Shown piece by piece: positions 16,529 through 24,416 of a stretch of DNA of 64,000 bases (its first letter is position 1; each line of letters starts with the position of its first letter). The notes under the pieces were generated by a model, which was not told the DNA's origin, did no database searches, and saw nothing but the letters and a program-made list of their open reading frames with translations. Location of the stretch: contig CAYMHR010000005.1 of assembly GCA_964390295.1 (NCBI GenBank), forward strand, positions 1 to 64,000, in the 5' to 3' direction. The DNA is from RGIG3009 sp964390295. GTDB taxonomy: Bacteria; Bacillota; Clostridia; Oscillospirales; Acutalibacteraceae. Made by a program: the position numbers and the translations under genes.

Positions 16529-16554
16529 GCCCTTTTATCATTCGATAAAAGGGC
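16529..16554 (-). terminator. terminator of sipL
   Basis: Stem GCCCTTTTATC / GATAAAAGGGC, 4-base loop, then TTTTTC on the minus strand, 6 bp after the sipL stop. Confidence 0.88.
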
Positions 16555-16559
16555 CATGG

Positions 16560-18089
16560 TCAACCAAGGGGAATCAACAGCGTTTGGTCCCGCTCCAGAA
16601 CGTCCTGAACCAGCTCGTTTTCCGCTTTCAGTCCTTCCGGCGAGGTGTGCTCGCGCCGCGCCAAATCCCAAACGGATTCGCCTGCCGACGCAAAACAAAC
16701 CTTCAGGCAGCAGTCGTTCAACAGATCGTCTCCGGCAAACGGCGACGTCTCATCCAGCAAAACGCGTGAAGCAACGGTTTGTACCTGTCGTTCGCCCTCC
16801 ACGCACTGCACTGCCAGTCGCAACCGAATTTCCAAGCGATCGCCGTTGCGGGAATAAACGACCTCCAGCGGCGTAACCGATACCGAAAAGGCATCGCCCG
16901 ACTCTGCCCAATCGACTTGGTAAGCGGTCGTTCGCTCATAATACGACAACGTCCCTCCGCCGTCACTGGCGATCATACCAACCAGCACCTCACCGCCGAT
17001 CCGTGCCGCTGAATCGTCCCGTCGGCAATCCGCCGTCAGAGGCGTGCACCACAAATCTACGATTTCGGCAATATCGCCGTCGGGCATCTCGGCAAGCACC
17101 GTCGTGGTAACGGTATCCGCATGAACGGCGCAAAAAAGAAGCGTTTCCAGCCGTTTGGTCTCCAGATCGACCGGATACGTGGTGTGGTAAACGTCCGTCA
17201 CCACCTGGAAGGACTCGGTGGTATAACACTCCAGTGTGATCGCTACCTTCGCCGCGACCGATAACAACCGATTTTCGCCACCGGGGTCCTGCATCAGTCG
17301 CGCCTCGCACTGCGTCACCCGTGCGCGACAGTCACAGAGCTGATCCTCCTCCAAGCCGTCTGCGTCCAGAATCTGGCTGAACGGGATCGTATTATCCACC
17401 GAATACGTCGTACCGGTTTGTCGATCACCAACGTACACCGTGTGCAACAGTAGATTTCCTTTGGCAATGGCTTTCCCCGGCATTTGACGGCACTCGGTAA
17501 TCACAGCGACCGCTTCGTTTCGGATGACAGCTTCTGCCGGTGCCGTTCCTAAATCCACCACCTCGTTCAGCGACACCGTTTTTTCCGCCTGCGAGCACAG
17601 CACCGTGCCGGAAACCGTGCCGTTTTTGGTAAACAACCCGTCGCCCTGCGCCGCCGTCACCACTTCCGTACCGCCGTTTGCCAGCAACGTTAAACCCACG
17701 TTGAAGGAGCCGTGAACGTCCACTCTCCGCGGACCGGTAGCGCGACAGTTGACGTAATTGACGCGTGTTGACGTTCGCAGTACCGCATCACTCCCCGCCT
17801 CCTTCACCGTGAAGGAGGACGTGAAAGGCTGTGCATACGCATAGCTATACGCGCAACGCCGCTCCTCATCCAAATACAACAACTGCAGTTCGACAGTACC
17901 TTCCACTAAAATCCGATCACCGCTGATCTGATGCGATTGAACGACCGGCTTCATCACACATTTCAGAATCGCCGTAATATCCGGCAGATAATCCGGCAAC
18001 ACAAAGTTGCAATCGACCGGACGCTCATCAACGCCATCGAAGCCGTTTTCCAGAGTACCGACCTGTTTACAGATCGTTTGAAGCTCCAT
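16560..18089 (-). CDS. sipL: SipL-like spore morphogenesis protein (SPOCS + LysM)
   Basis: A 509-residue protein with repeated SPOCS/DUF3794 domains (residues about 30-140, 170-290 and 310-430) and a C-terminal LysM domain (CFASAGESVWDLARREHTSP onward, about 460-509). This is the architecture of Clostridioides SipL, the functional counterpart of Bacillus SpoVID, whose LysM domain binds the coat ATPase SpoIVA in the mother cell. It lies 97 bp downstream of spoVM, whose product localises SpoIVA. A sigma-E-like promoter at 18122-18151 fits mother-cell expression. Named from architecture and context. Confidence 0.8.
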   Translation of the reverse strand: MELQTICKQVGTLENGFDGVDERPVDCNFVLPDYLPDITAILKCVMKPVVQSHQISGDRILVEGTVELQLLYLDEERRCAYSYAYAQPFTSSFTVKEAGSDAVLRTSTRVNYVNCRATGPRRVDVHGSFNVGLTLLANGGTEVVTAAQGDGLFTKNGTVSGTVLCSQAEKTVSLNEVVDLGTAPAEAVIRNEAVAVITECRQMPGKAIAKGNLLLHTVYVGDRQTGTTYSVDNTIPFSQILDADGLEEDQLCDCRARVTQCEARLMQDPGGENRLLSVAAKVAITLECYTTESFQVVTDVYHTTYPVDLETKRLETLLFCAVHADTVTTTVLAEMPDGDIAEIVDLWCTPLTADCRRDDSAARIGGEVLVGMIASDGGGTLSYYERTTAYQVDWAESGDAFSVSVTPLEVVYSRNGDRLEIRLRLAVQCVEGERQVQTVASRVLLDETSPFAGDDLLNDCCLKVCFASAGESVWDLARREHTSPEGLKAENELVQDVLERDQTLLIPLG

Positions 18090-18121
18090 TCTTCCTCTCT
18101 CCTTCTCCTGATTCTATGACC

Positions 18122-18151
18122 ACTGTATGCACCGGCGACGGCGGTTATGAC
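18122..18151 (-). promoter_or_regulatory. sigma-E-like promoter of sipL
   Basis: Minus strand GTCATAAC (18151-18144), 14-bp spacer, CATACAGT (18129-18122). This is close to the Bacillus sigma-E consensus (-35 near GTCATATT, -10 near CATACAAT) and lies 33 bp before the sipL start. Match made by eye. Confidence 0.6.
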
Positions 18152-18155
18152 AAAA

Positions 18156-18181
18156 GAGCGGGGAACCCGCGTTCCCCGCTC
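18156..18181 (-). terminator. terminator after spoVM
   Basis: Stem GAGCGGGGAAC / GTTCCCCGCTC with a 4-base loop, followed by TTTTG on the minus strand, directly before the sigma-E-like promoter of sipL. Confidence 0.85.
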
Positions 18182-18185
18182 CGCT

Positions 18186-18269
18186 TTATGCCGCTTCTTT
18201 TTTTATGTGAAACAACTGCCTCAAAATACCGCCGAAGAATTTCGGACTCTTTACGACAACGATCTGCAT
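18186..18269 (-). CDS. spoVM: SpoVM, 27-residue spore coat anchoring peptide
   Basis: The frame from ATG 18269 encodes 27 residues: MQIVVVKSPKFFGGILRQLF, then a basic tail. It matches Bacillus SpoVM (26 residues, KLPKFLGGIVR core) at Lys-x-Pro-Lys-Phe-x-Gly-Gly-Ile-x-Arg, including the helix-breaking proline (Pro9 here and Pro9 in Bacillus). SpoVM is an amphipathic peptide that senses the convex forespore membrane and anchors SpoIVA. An AGGAGGGA site lies 8 bases upstream and a terminator follows. In Bacillus spoVM also lies downstream of prkC-rsgA, so context agrees. Easily missed because a longer frame starts upstream. Confidence 0.9.
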   Translation of the reverse strand: MQIVVVKSPKFFGGILRQLFHIKKEAA

Positions 18270-18292
18270 ACAAATGCTCCCTCCTGCCGATT

Positions 18293-18439
18293 TCAGCATC
18301 GCAGTAACGAGATGCCGGTAAGTACCAGCGCGGCGGCCGCCAAAATCAGAATGAACCGCATGGGAAACAGTAACGCCACCAACAATCCGGCGCCGAACGC
18401 CGCATAACAACCACCCTTGTTGCATCGTTTCCGTCTCAC
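18293..18439 (-). CDS. 48-residue small membrane protein upstream of spoVM
   Basis: Starts at GTG 18439 (AAAGGA about 9 bases upstream): a short basic, Cys-containing head (MRRKRCNKGGCY) followed by one long hydrophobic region (residues 12-46) that could form one or two spans. An upstream ATG would add residues without a spaced binding site. It is 23 bp upstream of spoVM in the same direction, so a sporulation role is possible, but no family was recognised. Confidence 0.55.
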   Translation of the reverse strand: MRRKRCNKGGCYAAFGAGLLVALLFPMRFILILAAAALVLTGISLLRC

Positions 18440-18646
18440 AAGCCTCATCCTTTCCATGCGCTTCCGCGTCTGTACTATCAGCTTATTCCGCAAACGGCGG
18501 AGGGTGACTAAAAACAGCGGCGAGCAAGACACTTCGCAAAAAATTCGCTTGGTAGTGTAAAAAGGCTTGCCATATCGGCAGCTCTTTGTTGATACTATGG
18601 ATTTTGAATCCGATGCCGTCCTTACTTGTAGACGTGAGAAAAGTAG

Positions 18647-19413
18647 TTATGACAGAATTGATCTTATCATTCCATATACAATTACCAACACACATAAAGC
18701 AAGAAAAGCAATTCCAAATACCAAAAGTATTGTCCAGATAATGGAGGCTACTTTCGGCGCCTTTTTGCCTAATATGTATATGGGTACGACAATAATTGAA
18801 CCGATAGCAAAGATTACAATGGGATACAAAAAACCAGTCCAAAAGGATTCATGCCAAATCACGGCTTTTGAAATGCCCCGAACTACACAAATCAACAATA
18901 ATATACCACAAGCAATGGGAACTCCGTACTTTTTGCGCGATTTTTTAAAATCATGAAGAAACACGTATTTCCACATATTATCAAACAGATTCAGCTCTAA
19001 AATAAGATAGTCCTTGCAAATATCAACGAATTCCTGACCGTTATACTCAGATTGCGTAATCTCGTTCCACAAACGCTCATGATCCAACGTTTCAAAGGTA
19101 GTTTTTCAGCAGAAAGAGCTTTGGTTATTTCCAAAGCACCTTGCAGAGAAGTAATTTCTTTTTCTAATCGGCTAATATTCTCGTATATTGCATCGGTAAG
19201 AGAAAGTTCTCCTTTCTGCATAGATGAAATTTCCTCTACGGTAAATCCAAGCTTTCTTAATGCTAAAATTTTCTTTAAGGTAATTACATCTTGTTCGCTG
19301 TAATCTCGATAATTATTCTTCTCTCTTTCTGGACTTAACAGTCCTTCTTTCTCATAAAAGCGGATATTAGAACGTGAAACCGAAAGTAGATTTTCAACTT
19401 CTTTAATTTTCAT
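18647..19413 (-). pseudogene. MerR-type regulator with membrane C-terminus, frameshifted
   Basis: Two overlapping frames make one protein. The first (from ATG 19413, GGAGGCGAG site) is a MerR helix-turn-helix: MKIKEVENLLSVSRSNIRFY, then EKEGLLSPER and a coiled coil. The second (from about 19090) continues LDHERLWNEITQSEYNGQEF and then four hydrophobic spans to the stop at 18647. The frame changes at a run of five A on the minus strand (19102-19106); one more A would give SAEKTTFETLDHERLW. Membrane-tailed MerR proteins of this kind exist in Clostridia. AT-rich compared with its neighbours, so probably acquired. Sequencing error or phase variation cannot be excluded. Confidence 0.7.
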
Positions 19414-19431
19414 TTTCTCGCCTCCGCTTAT

Positions 19432-19462
19432 GATATACAGCATAAACCTTGTTTACAGTCAA
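19432..19462 (-). promoter_or_regulatory. MerR-type promoter/operator
   Basis: Minus-strand TTGACT (19462-19457) and TATATC (19437-19432) separated by 19 bp, the long spacer expected for MerR control, with inverted repeat GTAAAC-AAG-GTTTAT in the spacer. It lies directly before the MerR gene, suggesting autoregulation. Confidence 0.5.
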
Positions 19463-19521
19463 GACTTTTTTGAGAATGGTATCACAAATTCTATGCAAGC
19501 AAATGTGGGATCAATAACAAA

Positions 19522-19546
19522 GGCACACTTTTTTACTCAGTGTGCC
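19522..19546 (-). terminator. terminator after rsgA
   Basis: Stem GGCACACT / AGTGTGCC with a 9-base loop, followed by TTTGTTATT on the minus strand. It ends the long leftward transcript that includes stp-prkC-rsgA. Confidence 0.8.
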
Positions 19547-19569
19547 CAGCGCCGCTGTTTTTTACGTCC

Positions 19570-20472
19570 TTATTTCTTTTTCCATTCCTTGCCGGCTTCC
19601 GTCTGCGCATACATGGCACAATAGCTTTCGTATCGGGAAGGAGCAATTTCGCCGCGTGCCAACGCCATCTTGACGGCACAATCCGGTTCGCGCACGTGAG
19701 AGCAATGGGTAAACCGGCACTGTCCCAAGAACGGACGAAACTCGCGGAAGCAATCCTCCAGATTTTCTTTATCGATCGGAGAAATACGCTCCATATCCAG
19801 TGCCGAAAATCCGGCGGTATCAACCAGATACCCACCTCCGGAGATCGGAAACAGTTGTGCCGATCGTGTGGTGTGCCGACCGCGGCCGAGCTTATGGCTT
19901 ATCTCGCCGGTGGCACGTTGCCCACTGGGGTCGATAACGTTCAGTAGGCTGGACTTGCCAACGCCGGAATTGCCGACAAAAGCAGTCACGCGGCCTGCCA
20001 GCCGCTCCCACAACGGCTGTGCCGTTTCTGGGCGAGTAACGGACACCGTGTACACCGGCAATCCCGCCAACCGATAGGTCGCTTCCAGCACCGCCGTGTC
20101 CTGCAAATCGGATTTGGTAATCACCAACAACGGTTCGATTCGATGATCCTCCGCAATGGCAATCAGCTTATCCAGCAACAACGTATTCGGCAACGGTTCA
20201 GCGATCGAGGCGATCACAGCCAACTGATCCAAATTGGCCACCGGCGGCCGAACCAACCAATTGCGACGCGGCAAAATGCGCTGAAGCGTGCCGGTCATTC
20301 CCTCTTGCAGGGCGATTTCCACGCGGTCCCCCGCCACCGGCACGATGCCCTCACGCCGAAAGCTACCACGCGCCTTACATTCATAGACCGCATCGGCGGT
20401 TTCCACGTAATAGAAACCGCCGATGCCCTGTAAAACCAATCCTTCTTGCAGCGTCATCGTCGTCTGCATCAT
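19570..20472 (-). CDS. rsgA: ribosome small-subunit-dependent GTPase RsgA
   Basis: A 300-residue circularly permuted GTPase that assists late 30S subunit maturation. OB-fold at the N-terminus, G4-like ITKSDL near 118-123, P-loop GNSGVGKS at 167-174, the switch segment GRGRHTTRS, DTAGF, and a C-terminal zinc knuckle CRFTHCSHVREPDC. The ATG overlaps the prkC stop by ATGA. Position after stp and prkC is the conserved order, and these GTPases are known substrates of PrkC-type kinases. Confidence 0.95.
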   Translation of the reverse strand: MMQTTMTLQEGLVLQGIGGFYYVETADAVYECKARGSFRREGIVPVAGDRVEIALQEGMTGTLQRILPRRNWLVRPPVANLDQLAVIASIAEPLPNTLLLDKLIAIAEDHRIEPLLVITKSDLQDTAVLEATYRLAGLPVYTVSVTRPETAQPLWERLAGRVTAFVGNSGVGKSSLLNVIDPSGQRATGEISHKLGRGRHTTRSAQLFPISGGGYLVDTAGFSALDMERISPIDKENLEDCFREFRPFLGQCRFTHCSHVREPDCAVKMALARGEIAPSRYESYCAMYAQTEAGKEWKKK

Positions 20473-22616
20473 TCTTGTGCGGTGCTGTCGTCGGGAGTCA
20501 AATCTTCCGAATCCCCGGAAGTATCCGGATCGCCCGAAGTATCCGTACCACCGGTCGTTTGATCCGAGTTGCCCTGCTCCAACAAAACATCGAAAGTCTT
20601 GTTATCATTAATCTGAATTATTGTATTATCGCTCGAATTAACAACGTACTCGGCATACTTTTTAAATTCACCCTCGCCGTGCTTACGGACCATAACCGTG
20701 ACGGTATACGACTCCTTTTCCAGCTTGATCTCCACCGACTGCTTGTGTTCATCGCTGTTCGGATAAATATCTTCGTACGACGCATACAGCTGACTGCTGA
20801 CATATACCTTCATATCGATGGCAAAGTCGTACTTATCATTCAGCGGAATATCCACTGTCATCGCACGGTAACCGTTGGAAACCTCAAAGGTAAATTCGGT
20901 ATCCACCGTTGCTTCACCGTCGGCAGGAGACTGCGACAGCACCGTTCCCTTGGAAAATTCGCTGAACACGTACGTCACGTGATCCTGTGCGAATTTTTCC
21001 AGCGCCTCGTCCGTCAGCTCAAGGTCCTTCAGGAACCCGGCATCCTGTAGCTCGCGGATCGCGTCCTTTAATTGCTGGCGCGTCACGTCCGGCACGTCCA
21101 CCGCTTCCAGCGGCGTATCGCCGTTGCTGATAATCATCATGATTTCCGAACCATATTGCAGCTCGGCATCGGCAGGGTCCAGCGCGATCACGTATCCTTC
21201 CGGTACGTCATCGCTCTGCTCCAAGCGATACTGCGTAACAAAGCCGGCGTTTTCCAGCTTTGCCTTCGCGTCGTCGCGCGACAAGCCGATCACGTCCGGA
21301 ACCGGTTCTATGCGGGTACCGCGGCTGACCGTTAAGGTGATGTCGCGCACGCCCTTTTTCACCGACGTACCAGCCTCCAGCGATTGCCCGATCACCATAC
21401 CTGCCGGCTTTTCGTTATATTCGTAGGCATAATCGTTAAACTTGAACCACTCTAAATACTCCGGATTGTTCGCAATTTGCTCCACGGTCATGCCGACAAA
21501 ATTCGGAACTTCAATGTTTTTGCTGTCGTTTTTGCCGTTGCCGCCGAACTTATTCACAAACAGTAGCACCACGACCACCAGCGCCACGACCACAAACGCA
21601 GCCGCGATGGCGCTGATTACCGGAATCACCGGAAACGGCTTCTTTTCCTGCTCCTCGTCCTCATCGACGGCGGAACGGCGACGGGACGGAATCGTTTCCT
21701 CCTCACCCCGTACGCGCGAGATGGTTTCCATATACCGCGTGGGACTTTCATCGACAAAATACTTGTATTCGAAATGGATGCTGGGATTTTTCTTGAACTC
21801 ATCAAAATCATACAGCATTTCCGCCGCCGACTGGTACCGCTTGGAGGGGTCTTTTTGCATGGCCTTGAGGGTGATCTCCTCCAGGCCTTCGGGAATGTTG
21901 GGGTTGATCTCACGCGGCGGCTTCGGCTCGGATTGAAGCTGCATAATGGCTACCGATACGGCGCTGTCCGCCTCGAAAGGAAGCTGACCGGCCAGCATTT
22001 CGTAGAGCATCACGCCCACGGAATAAATATCGGCCTTTTCGTCCGTTACTTCGCCCCGTGCCTGCTCCGGGCTGATATAGTGCACCGAACCGATGGCTTT
22101 ATCGGTAGCGCGGGTAGCGCGAATGTCCTGACGGGCAAAACGGGCAATGCCGAAATCCGTCACCTTGATGGTGCCATCCGGCAACAGCATGATGTTCTGC
22201 GGCTTGATGTCCCGATGAACGATGCCCTTATCGTGGGCGTGCTGCAAGGCACGCAGGATTTGTACCGTAAAATGTACCGCTTCTTTCCATTTGAAATCCT
22301 GCTGCTGGTCGATATATTCCTTGAGTGTGATGCCGTCGATATATTCCATGACGATATACTGCATGCGCTCGCCGAAGCTGACGTCATATACCTTGACGAT
22401 GTTCGGGTGAGACAAAATGGCAATCGCCTTGGATTCATTCTTAAACCGACGGGTGAATTCATCGTTGGCAAGATATTCTTCCTTCAGGATTTTAACGGCG
22501 ACAATGCGATCGTCGATATTATCGTAGGCTTTATAAACGTACGCCATGCCGCCTACACCGATGATCTCTTTGATCTCGTAGCGACCATCCAGCCGCTTTC
22601 CGATGTACTTATCCAT
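20469..22616 (-). CDS. prkC: Ser/Thr protein kinase with PASTA domains (PrkC/Stk1)
   Basis: A 715-residue membrane kinase. Kinase domain in residues 12-275: glycine loop IGVGGMAYVYKA, VAVKIL lysine, catalytic HRDIKPQN, DFG and a threonine-rich activation loop. A basic/acidic juxtamembrane stretch leads to one span (about 335-358), then PASTA repeats from about 370 to 590, followed by an atypical extra domain and an acidic Ser/Thr-rich tail. PASTA domains sense muropeptides or lipid II, linking cell-wall state to growth and, in spores, germination. Translationally close to its phosphatase gene stp and overlapping rsgA. Confidence 0.95.
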   Translation of the reverse strand: MDKYIGKRLDGRYEIKEIIGVGGMAYVYKAYDNIDDRIVAVKILKEEYLANDEFTRRFKNESKAIAILSHPNIVKVYDVSFGERMQYIVMEYIDGITLKEYIDQQQDFKWKEAVHFTVQILRALQHAHDKGIVHRDIKPQNIMLLPDGTIKVTDFGIARFARQDIRATRATDKAIGSVHYISPEQARGEVTDEKADIYSVGVMLYEMLAGQLPFEADSAVSVAIMQLQSEPKPPREINPNIPEGLEEITLKAMQKDPSKRYQSAAEMLYDFDEFKKNPSIHFEYKYFVDESPTRYMETISRVRGEEETIPSRRRSAVDEDEEQEKKPFPVIPVISAIAAAFVVVALVVVVLLFVNKFGGNGKNDSKNIEVPNFVGMTVEQIANNPEYLEWFKFNDYAYEYNEKPAGMVIGQSLEAGTSVKKGVRDITLTVSRGTRIEPVPDVIGLSRDDAKAKLENAGFVTQYRLEQSDDVPEGYVIALDPADAELQYGSEIMMIISNGDTPLEAVDVPDVTRQQLKDAIRELQDAGFLKDLELTDEALEKFAQDHVTYVFSEFSKGTVLSQSPADGEATVDTEFTFEVSNGYRAMTVDIPLNDKYDFAIDMKVYVSSQLYASYEDIYPNSDEHKQSVEIKLEKESYTVTVMVRKHGEGEFKKYAEYVVNSSDNTIIQINDNKTFDVLLEQGNSDQTTGGTDTSGDPDTSGDSEDLTPDDSTAQE

Positions 22617-22634
22617 GATAATCCTCCTGCATCC

Positions 22635-23366
22635 TTAATGTTTCTGAACCGCGACAACCGTGATATTGTCGCTGCCGCCTGCCAGGTTGGCGGTGGTAAT
22701 CAACTTCATTGGAATTTCAGCAAACGGGAACGTGCGCACCAGCGTTTCGATCATTTCAGAAGAAACCATATTCGAGAGACCGTCAGTACAAATCAGCAAG
22801 GTGCCGTCGTCGGGAAAGGATGCACGGGTAAAGGTACATTCAATCTCCGACTCCACACCGAGAGCACGCGTCAAAAAATGCTTTTGCGGATGCGTTTTCG
22901 CCTGTTCAGCAGTGATTTGCCCCTTATCGACCATATCTTGTACCACGGAATGATCCCGCGTAATCTGCTCGATACTATGCGGCTCCAGCATATAGGCGCG
23001 GCTGTCGCCCACGTGAGCAATGTACACGGCGTCCGATACGGCGATCGCCGCCACCACCGTGGTGCCCATGCCAAACAGCTCCGCCTCCTCGCAAGCCGCA
23101 CCGTACACCTCGGCATTCGCATCCGATACCGCCGATTCCAACAGCTCGCGAATTGCTTCCGGTGTGGCACTTTCCCGGTAATCCTCTACCAGGCGATTGG
23201 CAATGCACCGCATGGCGATCGAGCTGGCGACGTTACCGCCGTTGGCTCCTCCCATGCCGTCACATACCACCACAAAAGCCGTTTCGGAGGCGAGCTTGCC
23301 GCACAGGAAGGCATCCTGATTGCTGGCACGTACACGCCCCGGATGAGACGCTCCTAGTGTTCTCAT
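22635..23366 (-). CDS. stp: PP2C-type Ser/Thr phosphatase Stp/PrpC
   Basis: A 243-residue PPM phosphatase, the usual partner that reverses PrkC phosphorylation. Motifs VVCDGMGGANGG (metal-binding Asp), AHVGDSRAYM, TRDHSVVQ, LLICTDGLSNMV and the terminal GGSDNITVVAV are complete. The start ATG overlaps the rlmN stop (ATGA) and the stop is 18 bp from prkC, which has its own GGAGG site. Normal length for the family. Confidence 0.95.
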   Translation of the reverse strand: MRTLGASHPGRVRASNQDAFLCGKLASETAFVVVCDGMGGANGGNVASSIAMRCIANRLVEDYRESATPEAIRELLESAVSDANAEVYGAACEEAELFGMGTTVVAAIAVSDAVYIAHVGDSRAYMLEPHSIEQITRDHSVVQDMVDKGQITAEQAKTHPQKHFLTRALGVESEIECTFTRASFPDDGTLLICTDGLSNMVSSEMIETLVRTFPFAEIPMKLITTANLAGGSDNITVVAVQKH

Positions 23367-24403
23367 GTGATTTCATCCTCCCTCCGTTCCTGCCGACGAA
23401 GTTGCCCGCAGGAGGCGTTAATATCCGCACCCAGGGTGCGTCTGACTGTCACGGTAAGGCCCCGACTCTCCAACAACTGCTGAAACCGTTTCAGCCGTGC
23501 CTGCGAGCTACGCCGATGTTCTTTGCCGCGCACCTCGTTGGCCGGGATTAAATTGACGTGACACAGCATACCTTTCAGGCGCGATGCCAGCTCCAAGGCG
23601 CAAGCATCGGTATCGTTTACACCGTCGATCATGGCGTATTCAAACGAAATGCGTCGTCCCGTAACACGGGCATATTCGCGGCAAGCTGTCAACAACTCAT
23701 CTATGGGATACCGCCGATTGATCGGCATCAGTCGGGAACGAAGCTCGTTATTCGGCGCGTGCAACGACACCGACAAAGTAAGCTGCAAACGTTCCTCCAT
23801 CAAGCGATAAATACCATCCACCAGCCCACACGTGGACAGCGATACGTGGCGCATACCGATATGCACGTCGCCGGGGCGGGAAAGTAATTTCAAAAAAGCC
23901 AGCACCTGCTCGTAATTATCCAGTGGCTCCCCCATGCCCATCAACACCACGGAGGATATGCGAATCCGGCGGTCGCGCTGGGCCGCTTCGATTTGTGCCA
24001 GCATCTCTGCCGCCGACAGATTGCGGGACAAGCCGCCCATACCGGTAGCGCAAAAGGAACAGCCCATGCGGCAACCGACCTGTGTGGACAGGCATTGCGA
24101 CCAACCGTGATGATAGCTCATCAGTACCGATTCGACCGCTTCCCCATCGGATAAACCGAACAGGTATTTCACGGTTTCGTCCAGTTGCGATTCCAAGCGG
24201 CGCAAGACGGTAACGCCGGGAATGACGAATTCCTGCGACAGCCTCTCGCGCATGGCCAGCGGCAAATTGCTCATTTCCTCAAATGAGGAGCACCCGTGAT
24301 CCAGCCATTGCAGAACCTGTTTTACGCGAAAAGACGGATAGCCCCACTCGCAAAGACGCTGATGCAGTTGTTCTTCCGACAGAGAGCGAATATCCTCTGG
24401 CAT
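23363..24403 (-). CDS. rlmN: 23S rRNA (A2503-C2) / tRNA methyltransferase RlmN
   Basis: A radical-SAM enzyme of 346 residues from ATG 24403 (MPEDIRSLSEE), which has GAGGTG at the rsmB stop. A longer in-frame start inside rsmB would add 16 unsupported residues. The iron-sulfur motif GCRMGCSFC, GMGEPLDN and the catalytic cysteine near the C-terminus (GADINASCGQLR) are present. It methylates A2503 in the peptidyl-transferase exit region and A37 of some tRNAs. Overlaps stp by four bases. Confidence 0.95.
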   Translation of the reverse strand: MPEDIRSLSEEQLHQRLCEWGYPSFRVKQVLQWLDHGCSSFEEMSNLPLAMRERLSQEFVIPGVTVLRRLESQLDETVKYLFGLSDGEAVESVLMSYHHGWSQCLSTQVGCRMGCSFCATGMGGLSRNLSAAEMLAQIEAAQRDRRIRISSVVLMGMGEPLDNYEQVLAFLKLLSRPGDVHIGMRHVSLSTCGLVDGIYRLMEERLQLTLSVSLHAPNNELRSRLMPINRRYPIDELLTACREYARVTGRRISFEYAMIDGVNDTDACALELASRLKGMLCHVNLIPANEVRGKEHRRSSQARLKRFQQLLESRGLTVTVRRTLGADINASCGQLRRQERREDEIT

Positions 24404-24416
24404 CGTATCGGGCACC

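Noticed and set aside
18186..18425. A 79-codon leftward frame spanning spoVM
   Set aside because: Its upstream part lies in the small membrane gene in another frame and lacks family features; only the last 27 codons, with their own binding site, match SpoVM.
21774..23357. Rightward open frame of 527 codons opposite prkC and stp
   Set aside because: Antisense to two genes with complete catalytic motifs; no independent evidence.
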